NCBI GenBank assembly: GCA_041287425.1 | Contig: JBEULG010000004.1 | Coordinates: 68,448-132,447 of the forward strand | DNA length: 64,000 bases | From: JAFGSI01 sp041287425 | GTDB taxonomy: Bacteria > Chloroflexota > Anaerolineae > Anaerolineales > Villigracilaceae | Direction: 5' to 3' | In this document: in pieces, positions 1-7,169 of the stretch | How positions within the stretch are numbered: position 1 is the first letter of the stretch | How the letters are laid out: every line of letters begins with the position of its first letter | Translations under genes and position numbers: made by a program | Notes under the pieces: model-generated | The model's database searches: none | What the model was told of the DNA's origin: nothing | What the model saw: only the letters and a program-made list of their open reading frames with translations

Positions 1-804
1 CAGGATGTCGCGCAGTTCTTCCAGGCTCCACTCGCGGGTCTGCTGCCACAGGCCGCGCACGTAGGGGTCGCCGGCGTCCCATTTGCGGTACATTTCGCGG
101 CGCTCGGCCTCGTACTGTTCGCGCCGCGCCATCTCTTCGGGGGTCTCGTTCTCTTTCTTCTCCAGCAGGGCGGTCGCCTCGGTGTACAGTTTCAGCAGCC
201 ATTGGCCGCGTTCATGCACCCCCTGCGGCTCCTGCCCCTTGTAGAACTTGTCGTACATCCACAGGACGGTGATGACGCCCAGGCCGATGTCGCCGGGGTA
301 AGAGGCGCGGATGGTCTCATAACCGGCAAACTCGAGCAGACGCGCCAGCACCTCGCCCAGGATGGTATTGCGGTAGTGGCCGATGTGGAAGGAGTGATGG
401 GTATTGGGCTGGGCGTACTCGACCATGACGCGCTCGCCTTTGGGCGCGCCGCGTCCGAAGTCCACGCCCGCCGCCAGGACGGTCTCGACGACCCGCCGAG
501 CGTATGCGCCGGTCTCGAAGTAGATGTTGAGATAGCCCTTCACCGCATCGACGCGGCTGACGCCCGCCGCCCGGATCTGACCCCTGACCTGCTCGGCCAT
601 CTGCTGGGCGCGCTGCGGGACCGGCAGGCCGCTTCCCCGTCCCGCCCTGGCCTCGGCGGCCGCGGCGGCGAAGAACGAGGTGCTGACGCCCCATTCCCCG
701 CTGAAGGGAATCGGTTTCCAATCCAGCGCGGCGAGGGGAATCCCCTCCGCCTCGCAGTAGGCTCGAATCTGGCGTTCGAAGAGTTGCTGTTCGGTCTGGA
801 ACAT
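1..804 (-). CDS. argS: arginyl-tRNA synthetase, N-terminal part (cut by window edge)
   Basis: Class I aminoacyl-tRNA synthetase that charges tRNA-Arg in the cytoplasm. The minus-strand frame stays open to base 1, so only the first 268 residues are seen. They contain an Arg-tRNA synthetase N-terminal additional domain and then the class I signature: a VEYAQPNTHHSFHIGHYRN region in which HIGH is explicit, followed by the YPGDIGLG region that normally lies just downstream in ArgRS. The reading continues through a helical acidic insert (EKKENETPEEMARREQYEAERREMYRKWD). I chose ATG 804. An in-frame GTG at 816 lies only 8 bases after a TATAAT box and would give a near-leaderless start. It lies downstream of rpsT and is separated from it by a terminator hairpin. 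Confidence 0.93.
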   Translation of the reverse strand, partial: MFQTEQQLFERQIRAYCEAEGIPLAALDWKPIPFSGEWGVSTSFFAAAAAEARAGRGSGLPVPQRAQQMAEQVRGQIRAAGVSRVDAVKGYLNIYFETGAYARRVVETVLAAGVDFGRGAPKGERVMVEYAQPNTHHSFHIGHYRNTILGEVLARLLEFAGYETIRASYPGDIGLGVITVLWMYDKFYKGQEPQGVHERGQWLLKLYTEATALLEKKENETPEEMARREQYEAERREMYRKWDAGDPYVRGLWQQTREWSLEELRDIL

Positions 805-824
805 CTCGGCGCTCACAGAGACAG

Positions 825-830
825 ATTATA
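825..830 (-). promoter_or_regulatory. -10 box for argS
   Basis: A perfect TATAAT on the minus strand lies 20 bases before the argS ATG. No convincing -35 hexamer is visible. The short distance to the in-frame GTG at 816 suggests a very short or absent leader. Confidence 0.5.
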
Positions 831-834
831 ACGG

Positions 835-879
835 GCGAAAACCGAAAGCGGGAGGCCCGTCGTTCTGGGCGCTCCCGCT
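835..879 (-). terminator. rho-independent terminator after rpsT
   Basis: On the minus strand AGCGGGAG plus GCCC pairs with GGGC plus CTCCCGCT (arms at 867-879 and 847-858, one bulged base). It is followed by the T-rich stretch TTTCGGTTTT. It sits between rpsT and argS, so argS probably uses its own promoter. Confidence 0.7.
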
Positions 880-903
880 CAAGATTTTTGCAAGCCGCGA
901 ACG

Positions 904-1335
904 TCAGGACTCTTTGGCGCTCGTCTTTTTGGCGGCGGTCTTCTTCTCGGCCGGGGCCGGCTTCTTGGCCTTGGGGGCGGCAGCCTCCTCCTTGGCCTTG
1001 GCTGTCCGCTTGGGCTTCGGCGCCTCGGCCGCTTCCGCCTGGGCCGCGACGACCGGCGCAGCCGTTTCCTTCACTTCCATGCCCGCCAGCGCTTTCATCA
1101 GGCGGCTCTTGCGGCGGGCGACGTTATTGGGATGCAAGACCCCGTGTTGAGCGGCCCGATCCAACTTGCGGACGGCCATCAGAACGGCCGCTTTGGACGC
1201 TTCCGGATCGCCGGTCTGAATGGCGAGGCGTGCCTTCTTGATCGCCGTCCGCGCCTCGCCGCGAACGACGCGGTTGCGCAGGCGGCGCTTCTCGTTTTGA
1301 CGGTTGCGCTTGAGTTGAGACTTGATATTAGCCAC
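904..1335 (-). CDS. rpsT: 30S ribosomal protein S20 with long Lys/Ala-rich tail
   Basis: S20 binds 16S rRNA in the body of the small subunit. The first ~88 residues are a canonical S20 (start MANIKSQLKRNRQNEKRRLRN, then the TAIKKAR region and the AAQHGVLHPNNVARRKSRLMK region). Beyond that come about 55 residues almost wholly of Ala, Lys, Glu and Pro, so the protein is 143 residues against the usual 85-90. The start is GTG at 1335, chosen because GGAGGA lies 6-7 bases upstream. A good promoter precedes it and a terminator hairpin follows it, so it is probably a single-gene unit. Confidence 0.95.
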   Translation of the reverse strand: MANIKSQLKRNRQNEKRRLRNRVVRGEARTAIKKARLAIQTGDPEASKAAVLMAVRKLDRAAQHGVLHPNNVARRKSRLMKALAGMEVKETAAPVVAAQAEAAEAPKPKRTAKAKEEAAAPKAKKPAPAEKKTAAKKTSAKES

Positions 1336-1374
1336 TTACTTCCTCCAGATGAATGAGCAATTGCACGGCGTCCA

Positions 1375-1403
1375 ATTTTACATGAGGGGCGGGAATCTGT
1401 CCA
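1375..1403 (-). promoter_or_regulatory. sigma-70 type promoter for rpsT
   Basis: On the minus strand TGGACA (1398-1403) is separated by exactly 17 bases from TAAAAT (1375-1380). The start codon follows about 40 bases later, with a GGAGGA ribosome site. Confidence 0.7.
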
Positions 1404-1412
1404 GCCTGCGCT

Positions 1413-3509
1413 TCACTGTTTGACGCGCACATCCACCGCCACCGCGCCGGCGCCGGGAGCCAGCACCCGCAGGGGATTGATTTCGATTTCGCTGATTTGC
1501 GGAAAATCGCGGGCCAGGCAAGACAGCCGGATGAGCACTTCTTTAACGGCAGCAGCGTCGCCCGGCGGGATGGAGCGAAAGCCGGCCAGTTTGCGCCCGG
1601 CCCAGGTGCGGGCCAGCAGCCGCTCGGCGTGCGCCTCGGCCAGCGGCGCCAGGTCGAAGGCCACGTCTTTCAGCCCCTCCACCTCCACGCCGCCGGAGCC
1701 GAACATCATCAGCGGGCCGAAAACCGGGTCGCGCGCCGCGCCGACGATCACCTCCTGGCCGGGCGGCAGCATGCGCTGAATGTGGACACCCTCGAGGCGC
1801 GCCGTTGGAATCGCCGCCTGGGCGCGCTCGGTGACCGCCCGGAAGGCCTCGGCCGCCGCCTCGGCCGTTCCAACCCCCAGCACCACCCCGCCGACATCTG
1901 ACTTGTGGGGAATGTCCGCCGAGGCCACCTTGACGGCCACCGGGAAGCCCAGGCGCGCCGCCAGCTCGGCTGCCTCTGCCGGGCTGCGCGCCAGTTTGAC
2001 GGCCGCGGTCGGGATGCCGTAGGCCGTCAGCAAACGGTCGGCAGACTCGGGGTCCAGCCAGGCGCCGGGGACAGCCGTCTCCAAGGCGCGGGCCGCCGCC
2101 TGACGGTCAATGCCGGCCGGGTCGGGCAACGGCAAATCGGGGCTGCGCTCGAATTCGGCCCGGCGGGTCAGACCGGCCAGCGCCATCGCTGCCCGTTCCC
2201 CGAACGGATAAGCGGCGACCTGGGCGCGGCGGAAGCGCCCCAAGGCCTCGCTCACCAGCATCTGACCGAGCAGGTTGACGACCACCGGCTTGGAGGTCGC
2301 CTTGATGAGCGGGATGATGGCATCGGCGACCTCCTCGGCCCGGCACATCGGCGGAGCCGGCAGGATGACCATCACCGAGTCCACGCCGGGGTCATCGAGC
2401 AGCAACTGCAGACTGCGGGAATAATCCTGCGGGAGCGAACCGCCGAGCATGTCCACCGGGTTGTGGAAGTTGGCCGCCGGCGGCAGGAATTCCTTCAGGG
2501 CGGCGACGGTCTTCTCCGAGAGTTTGGCCAGTTCCAGGCCACAGGCCTCGACCGCGTCGGAGGCGATCACCCCCGGCCCGCCGGCGTTGGTCAGGATGGC
2601 GACCCGCCGTCCGGCCGGCAGGGGACAGTACGAGAAGGCCATAATCAGGTCGAAGAGTTCCTCGCTGGTCTCGGCCCGCAGGATGCCGGCGCGGTCGAAC
2701 GCGGCCGCGTAGGCGGCGTCGGAACCGGCCAGGGCGCCGGTGTGCGAGGCAGCCGCCCGCTGACCGGCGCTGTAGCGTCCCACCTTCAGGCCGACCAGCG
2801 GCTTGCGACGGGCAGCCTTGCGCGCCTCGGCGATGAAGCGCGGCCCATCCACCAGCGCCTCGATATAGAGCGCCAGGACGGCGGTCTGCGCGTCGCCGAC
2901 GGCGGCCTCCAGCACGTCCGCCTCGACTACGTCGGCTTTGTTGCCCAAACTCATCAGGCGCGAAAAACCCAGCCCTTCGCTGCGCGCCCAATCAATCATC
3001 ACCAGCAACATGGCCCCCGACTGCGAAACGATGGCCACGTTGCCCTTGGGCGGGGCCGGTTCGGGCAGAAAACTGGTATCCAGCGGCAGATAGGCGTCCG
3101 TCAGGCCGACGCAGTTCGGCCCCACGATGCGGATGCCGTAGGCGCGGGCGATGCGCATTACTTCAGCCTCCAGCGCCTCCCCCTCCGGACCGACCTCGCG
3201 GAATCCGCCCGCCAGGATGATCGCCGCCCGGATGCCGCGCCCGCCGCAGGCCTCCAGCGCCTGCGGCACCGCCGGGGCCGGGACGATGATGACCGCCAGG
3301 TCCACCGGATCGGGGACTTCGGCGACCGAGGTGTAGATGGGGCGGCCGAACAATTCACCTTCCTTCTGGCTGACGAAATGAATCGCCCCCCGATAGCCGG
3401 AATTGACCAGGTTACGGGCCACCCCGTAGCCCGGTTTGACGGGATTGGTCGAAGCGCCGACCACGACCACGCCCTGCGGATTGAAAAAAGGAGTTAAAGA
3501 AGCATCCAT
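1413..3509 (-). CDS. acyl/acetyl-CoA synthetase, NDP-forming (fused alpha-beta)
   Basis: This family converts acyl-CoA + ADP + Pi to acid + CoA + ATP, conserving energy at the end of fermentation, or activates acids in reverse. The 698-residue protein has a CoA-binding Rossmann domain (VVVVGAS near residue 13), a ligase-CoA domain with SQSGA (~162), and the SHTGALAG loop carrying the phosphorylated His (His 256). A C-terminal ATP-grasp domain follows (~470-698; GFPVAVKVASADIPHKSDVGG). This is the fused alpha-beta order. ATG 3509 is preferred over 3536 because GGAGAGG lies ~10 bases upstream. The exact acyl substrate cannot be told from sequence; Pat-type lysine acetyltransferases share this core, but no GNAT domain is present. 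Confidence 0.88.
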   Translation of the reverse strand: MDASLTPFFNPQGVVVVGASTNPVKPGYGVARNLVNSGYRGAIHFVSQKEGELFGRPIYTSVAEVPDPVDLAVIIVPAPAVPQALEACGGRGIRAAIILAGGFREVGPEGEALEAEVMRIARAYGIRIVGPNCVGLTDAYLPLDTSFLPEPAPPKGNVAIVSQSGAMLLVMIDWARSEGLGFSRLMSLGNKADVVEADVLEAAVGDAQTAVLALYIEALVDGPRFIAEARKAARRKPLVGLKVGRYSAGQRAAASHTGALAGSDAAYAAAFDRAGILRAETSEELFDLIMAFSYCPLPAGRRVAILTNAGGPGVIASDAVEACGLELAKLSEKTVAALKEFLPPAANFHNPVDMLGGSLPQDYSRSLQLLLDDPGVDSVMVILPAPPMCRAEEVADAIIPLIKATSKPVVVNLLGQMLVSEALGRFRRAQVAAYPFGERAAMALAGLTRRAEFERSPDLPLPDPAGIDRQAAARALETAVPGAWLDPESADRLLTAYGIPTAAVKLARSPAEAAELAARLGFPVAVKVASADIPHKSDVGGVVLGVGTAEAAAEAFRAVTERAQAAIPTARLEGVHIQRMLPPGQEVIVGAARDPVFGPLMMFGSGGVEVEGLKDVAFDLAPLAEAHAERLLARTWAGRKLAGFRSIPPGDAAAVKEVLIRLSCLARDFPQISEIEINPLRVLAPGAGAVAVDVRVKQ

Positions 3510-3557
3510 CGTGAGAATTCCTCTCCATGTGTGCAAAAATGTCTGTCGGCGCGCCGA

Positions 3558-3950
3558 CTAGCCGCACAAACCCAGCAAGACCGCCGCCCCGGCCCCTCCG
3601 AACAACATCAAGTGTTTCATGCTGAGCCCTGTCGCCTTCGCTTCCAGCCGCCCTATCTTCTGAGCATCCCGGTAGATTGCGCACACCCCCGTTCCCTCCG
3701 GGCGCACCTCGCCCACATCACTCAGGCCGCGGTGAATCCGTCCCAGGCTGCGGCCATAGCGCTCGACGGTCACCCCGGCGCAGGGATTGCCGGCGACAAA
3801 AACCGTTGCCTCGTGTTCCTGGTCCTCCTCGCCCCAATCCACCTCCACACGGCCGATTCGTTCCGCCCCGCGGTACAGCCAGCCGATGGTTTCGCTCTCG
3901 ATCAAAACGCCGCCCACGAGAGCGCTTTGATTGTAAATCGCAATGCTCAT
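3558..3950 (-). CDS. small repeat protein with C-terminal membrane anchor
   Basis: A protein of about 130 residues that I cannot name by function. Residues 1-110 hold about five short beta-rich repeats of similar pattern (IYNQSALVGGVLIE, WLYRGAERIGRVEV, VFVAGNPCAGVTVE, RYGRSLGRI, IYRDAQKIGRLEA). They resemble the four- or five-fold beta-flower small proteins. The C-terminus is hydrophobic (LMLFGGAGAAVLLGLCG) and probably a single membrane anchor. ATG 3950 is preferred because AGGAGG lies 4 bases upstream; ATG 3953 leaves only one base. It is divergent from the gene at 4047 and their -10 boxes lie back to back. Confidence 0.65.
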   Translation of the reverse strand: MSIAIYNQSALVGGVLIESETIGWLYRGAERIGRVEVDWGEEDQEHEATVFVAGNPCAGVTVERYGRSLGRIHRGLSDVGEVRPEGTGVCAIYRDAQKIGRLEAKATGLSMKHLMLFGGAGAAVLLGLCG

Positions 3951-4016
3951 CATGCCTCCTCGGGAAGACCCCAATCAATCGCCGCTCGGTGCGCCTCGAC
4001 GCGCTTCTTTCTGCTT

Positions 4017-4022
4017 ATTATA
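4017..4022 (-). promoter_or_regulatory. -10 box of the 3558-3950 gene
   Basis: TATAAT on the minus strand. It is 12 bases from a second TATAAT facing the other way, so the two divergent promoters must overlap. No clear -35 was seen. Confidence 0.45.
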
Positions 4023-4034
4023 CCTACTCTGGGA

Positions 4035-4040
4035 TATAAT
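4035..4040 (+). promoter_or_regulatory. -10 box placed for a leaderless start of the 4047 gene
   Basis: TATAAT is followed by only 6 bases before the ATG at 4047, so transcription would begin at or next to the start codon. No Shine-Dalgarno sequence is present, which fits leaderless translation. Confidence 0.5.
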
Positions 4041-4046
4041 TTGTGC

Positions 4047-4493
4047 ATGCACGCCTCCCCGCCTCCGTCTTTTCGGCCCTATCTGGCCTCCACCCTGGGA
4101 CTGTTGATTCTCGGCTGGGGCGGGCTGGCGCTGGTCGTTTTCACCCTCACCCCCACCGTCTGGGCGCGCTGGCTCTTCTTTGCCCTGCTGACCCTTGCTC
4201 TGACCGGCACCGCCCTGCCGGTGGTCTGGTTCCTGAACCTGCGTTTCCCCAGCAGCCCGCCCGCCGAATGGCCGGTGATTGTGCGCCAGGCCAGCTGGTT
4301 CGGCGTCTACGGGGCTGTGCTGGCCTGGCTGGAGGCCAACGGCGTGGTGACCCTCTGGATTGCCTTGGGCTGGGCGTTGGGATTGATTGTCGTTGAATAC
4401 ATCATCCGCATGATTGAACGCTCGCGCTGGCGCCCACCGGTCATCGCCGAGGAAACACCGCCCTCCGCCGAACCGCCGACTTCCGATGACTGA
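4047..4493 (+). CDS. four-helix integral membrane protein, function unknown
   Basis: 148 residues with four hydrophobic segments (about residues 10-35, 40-62, 78-98, 99-122) and a short charged, Pro-rich tail (about 25 residues). I do not recognise a family with certainty. Its stop codon overlaps the start of selA by 8 bases, so the two are translationally linked and it is the first gene of the selA-M24-tsaD run. The start is ATG 4047, six bases after a TATAAT. The longer upstream open frame has no support. Confidence 0.75.
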   Translation: MHASPPPSFRPYLASTLGLLILGWGGLALVVFTLTPTVWARWLFFALLTLALTGTALPVVWFLNLRFPSSPPAEWPVIVRQASWFGVYGAVLAWLEANGVVTLWIALGWALGLIVVEYIIRMIERSRWRPPVIAEETPPSAEPPTSDD

Positions 4494-5877
4494 CCTGCGC
4501 GCCCTCCCCTCGGTCGAACAACTCCTGCAAAGCGAGCCGGCCGCCGACCTGATGGCCCGTTACGGCCGACCGCTGACCGTCGCCGCGCTGCGCGCCGCCC
4601 TCCAAGAAGCGCGCGCCGCCGCGGCGCAGGGCGCGCCCCTGCCCGGCCGCGCCCGCCTGCTGGAGCACAGCGCCCATCTGCTGGCCGATTGGACGCGTCC
4701 CAGCCTGCAGCCGGTGGTCAACGCCACCGGCGTGATTCTGCACACCAACCTGGGGCGCGCCCCGCTCTCGGCCGAGGCCGCCGCCGCCATGCAGACGGTC
4801 GGGCGCGGCTACTCGAGCCTGGAGTTCGACCTGGACAGCGGCAAGCGCGGCTCGCGCCTGATCCATGCCGAGGCCCTGCTCACCCGCCTGACCGGCGCCG
4901 AAGCGGCGGTCGTCGTCAACAACAACGCCGCGGCCCTCCTGCTGGCCTTGAGCGCCCTGGCCGCCCGCCGGCGGGTCGTCATCGCCCGCTCGCAGTTAAT
5001 CGAAATCGGCGGCGGCTTCCGCATCCCGGAGGTCATGAAACAATCCGGGGCCAGGCTGGTCGAAGTCGGCACGACCAACAAAGTGCGTCTCTCCGATTAC
5101 GAGGCAGCCCTGGATGAACCGGCGGCGCTGGTTCTGCGCGCCCATGCCTCCAATTTCCGCATCATCGGCTTCACCGAAGAGCCTTCTCTGGCCGACATTG
5201 CCGCCGCCGCCCACCGGGCAGGCATCCCCTGCCTCGACGACCTCGGCTCTGGCGCCTTGCTGCCCACCGAACGTTACGGTCTGGCCCACGAACCGATGGT
5301 CCAGGAATCCCTGGCCGCCGGCGCCGACCTGGTCTGCTTTTCGGGCGACAAACTGCTCGGCGGCCCCCAGGCGGGCATTCTGCTCGGCCGCGCCGATCTG
5401 CTGGCGAAGATCCGAAAGCACCCCCTGGCCCGGGCCGTGCGCGCCGACAAGACCTGTCTGGCGGCTCTCAGCGCCACCCTGCTGCACTACCTGCGCGACG
5501 AGGCCGAGCAGGCGATTCCCGTCTGGCGCATGATCGCCGCCCCGGCGGAGGCGCTGCGGGAGCGCGCCCAGGCCTGGGCGCAGCGCCTCGGCCAGGGCGA
5601 GGTGGCAGCCGGCGAGTCGACCGTCGGCGGCGGCAGTCTGCCCGGCGAGACGCTCCCCACCTTCGTCCTGCGCCTGGCAGTCGAAAACCCCGACCGCTTC
5701 CTGGCGGCCCTGCGGCGGGCTTCGCCGCCCGTCATCGCCCGCGCCGAACACGGCCGGGTGCTGCTCGACCCGCGCACCGTCCTGCCAGAACAGGAAAACA
5801 GCCTGATTGCCAGCCTGGAACAGGCCCTGAAAGACGCCGGCCGAACCCGCTCAACGCAAAAAGGACAAACCTCATGA
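4486..5877 (+). CDS. selA: L-seryl-tRNA(Sec) selenium transferase
   Basis: PLP enzyme that converts seryl-tRNA(Sec) to selenocysteinyl-tRNA(Sec) with selenophosphate. The 463-residue protein is of normal length. It shows the N-terminal tRNA-binding domain (LPSVEQLLQS), NATGVILHTNLGRAPLS, a VNNNAAALLL segment and the PLP-lysine loop CFSGDKLLGGPQAGI with the Schiff-base lysine near residue 289. The start is ATG 4486, overlapping the upstream gene, and its stop overlaps the next ATG (ATGA). selB, selD and the tRNA(Sec) gene are not in the window, so selenocysteine use rests on genes elsewhere. Confidence 0.95.
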   Translation: MTDLRALPSVEQLLQSEPAADLMARYGRPLTVAALRAALQEARAAAAQGAPLPGRARLLEHSAHLLADWTRPSLQPVVNATGVILHTNLGRAPLSAEAAAAMQTVGRGYSSLEFDLDSGKRGSRLIHAEALLTRLTGAEAAVVVNNNAAALLLALSALAARRRVVIARSQLIEIGGGFRIPEVMKQSGARLVEVGTTNKVRLSDYEAALDEPAALVLRAHASNFRIIGFTEEPSLADIAAAAHRAGIPCLDDLGSGALLPTERYGLAHEPMVQESLAAGADLVCFSGDKLLGGPQAGILLGRADLLAKIRKHPLARAVRADKTCLAALSATLLHYLRDEAEQAIPVWRMIAAPAEALRERAQAWAQRLGQGEVAAGESTVGGGSLPGETLPTFVLRLAVENPDRFLAALRRASPPVIARAEHGRVLLDPRTVLPEQENSLIASLEQALKDAGRTRSTQKGQTS

Positions 5878-7121
5878 AATCCGATCTCGACACCCTCATG
5901 CAATCCAAAAATCTCGATGCCATCCTGGTCCTCGGCAACGCCACCCACAATCCGCCTATGTACTACCTGACCGGCGGCGGGCACGTTTCGGCGGCCACGC
6001 TCCTCAAGAAACGCGGCGCGCCAGCCGTCCTGTACTGTAACGACATGGAGCGCGACGAGGCCGCCAAATCGGGCCTGCACGTCCTCTCTTACAGCCTCTA
6101 CCCCTACGAAGAACTGCTCAAAGAAGCCAACGGCGACCCCGCCCTGGCGGCCGCCCTGCGCTACCAGCGTATCTTCGCCGACCAGCAAGTGCGCGGCCGA
6201 GTGGGTGTCTACGGCCACACCGAAATCGGCTCGGTCCTGGCCATCTTCGACCACCTGCGCCGGCGCATGCCGGACCTCGAACTGGTCGGCGAGACCCGCG
6301 ACGGCTCGCTCTTCATGTACGCCATGGAAACGAAGGACGAGGCCGAGGTGGCCCGCATCCGCCGGATGGGCCGCATCACGACCACGGTCGTCGGCCGCGT
6401 CGCCGATTGGCTGACCACCTCGCCGGTCCGGGAAGATGAAGTCCTCCTCAAAGAGGACGGCTCGCCGCTGACCATCGGCGACGTGCGCGCCCGCATCCAC
6501 CTGTGGCTGGCCGAACTCGGCGCCGAAAACCCGGAGGGCTGCATCTTCGCCATCGGCCGCGACGCCGGCGTCCCCCACTCGGTCGGCGCCGACCGCGACC
6601 TGCTGCGCCTCGGCCAGACCATCGTCTTCGACATCTACCCGTGCGAAGCCGGTGGCGGCTACTTCTACGACTTTACCCGCACCTGGAGCCTGGGATACGC
6701 CCCGGCCGAGGCCCAGCGTCTCTACGCCGAGGTCAAAGCCGTCTACGAGCAGGTCACCGCCGCCCTGGCTCCCAACACGCCTTTCAAAGAGTACCAGAAA
6801 CTGGTCTGCGAAGAATTCGAAAAGAACGGCCACCCGACCCCGCTCCACACCCAGGCACCGGTCGAGGGCTACGTCCACTCGCTCGGCCACGGTGTGGGCC
6901 TCAACGTCCACGAGCGCCCCTGGTCCGGCCTGACCGCTGCCGACGACAACCTGCTCAAGCCGGGCGTGGTCATCACCATCGAGCCGGGTCTGTATTATCC
7001 AGAAAAGGGCATGGGCGTGCGCATCGAAGATACCTACTGGGTCAGGCCAGACGGCCGCCTCGAACGACTGGCCGACTACCCTTACGATTTCGTCCTGGAA
7101 ATGAAACACTGGCGCCCCTGA
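5874..7121 (+). CDS. M24-family metallopeptidase (Xaa-Pro aminopeptidase-like)
   Basis: 415 residues with a creatinase-like N-terminal domain (~1-160) and a pita-bread catalytic domain. The five metal ligands are visible: two Asp in IVFDIYP..GGYFYDFTRTW, His in HSLGHGVGLNVHE, and two Glu in ITIEPGLYYP and GVRIEDTYWV. It probably removes an N-terminal residue before proline, or acts on a dipeptide. It overlaps selA by ATGA, so it is translationally coupled. Substrate is uncertain, because the M24B group includes Xaa-Pro peptidases, prolidases and non-peptidase members. Confidence 0.88.
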   Translation: MKSDLDTLMQSKNLDAILVLGNATHNPPMYYLTGGGHVSAATLLKKRGAPAVLYCNDMERDEAAKSGLHVLSYSLYPYEELLKEANGDPALAAALRYQRIFADQQVRGRVGVYGHTEIGSVLAIFDHLRRRMPDLELVGETRDGSLFMYAMETKDEAEVARIRRMGRITTTVVGRVADWLTTSPVREDEVLLKEDGSPLTIGDVRARIHLWLAELGAENPEGCIFAIGRDAGVPHSVGADRDLLRLGQTIVFDIYPCEAGGGYFYDFTRTWSLGYAPAEAQRLYAEVKAVYEQVTAALAPNTPFKEYQKLVCEEFEKNGHPTPLHTQAPVEGYVHSLGHGVGLNVHERPWSGLTAADDNLLKPGVVITIEPGLYYPEKGMGVRIEDTYWVRPDGRLERLADYPYDFVLEMKHWRP

Positions 7122-7124
7122 CCG

Positions 7125-7169
7125 CCGACCACCGACCACCGAATACTGAACACCGAATACCGACCACCG
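7125..7169. repeat. degenerate heptamer tandem repeat in spacer
   Basis: The whole spacer before tsaD reads as consecutive heptamers CCGACCA, CCGACCA, CCGAATA, CTGAACA, CCGAATA, CCGACCA, then CCG and the ATG of tsaD. It takes the place of a normal ribosome binding site. Confidence 0.8.

Noticed and set aside
3531..4046. N-terminal extension of the 4047 membrane protein to 320 residues
   Set aside because: The extension runs antisense through the 3558-3950 gene and has no ribosome site. The TATAAT six bases before ATG 4047 supports the short form.
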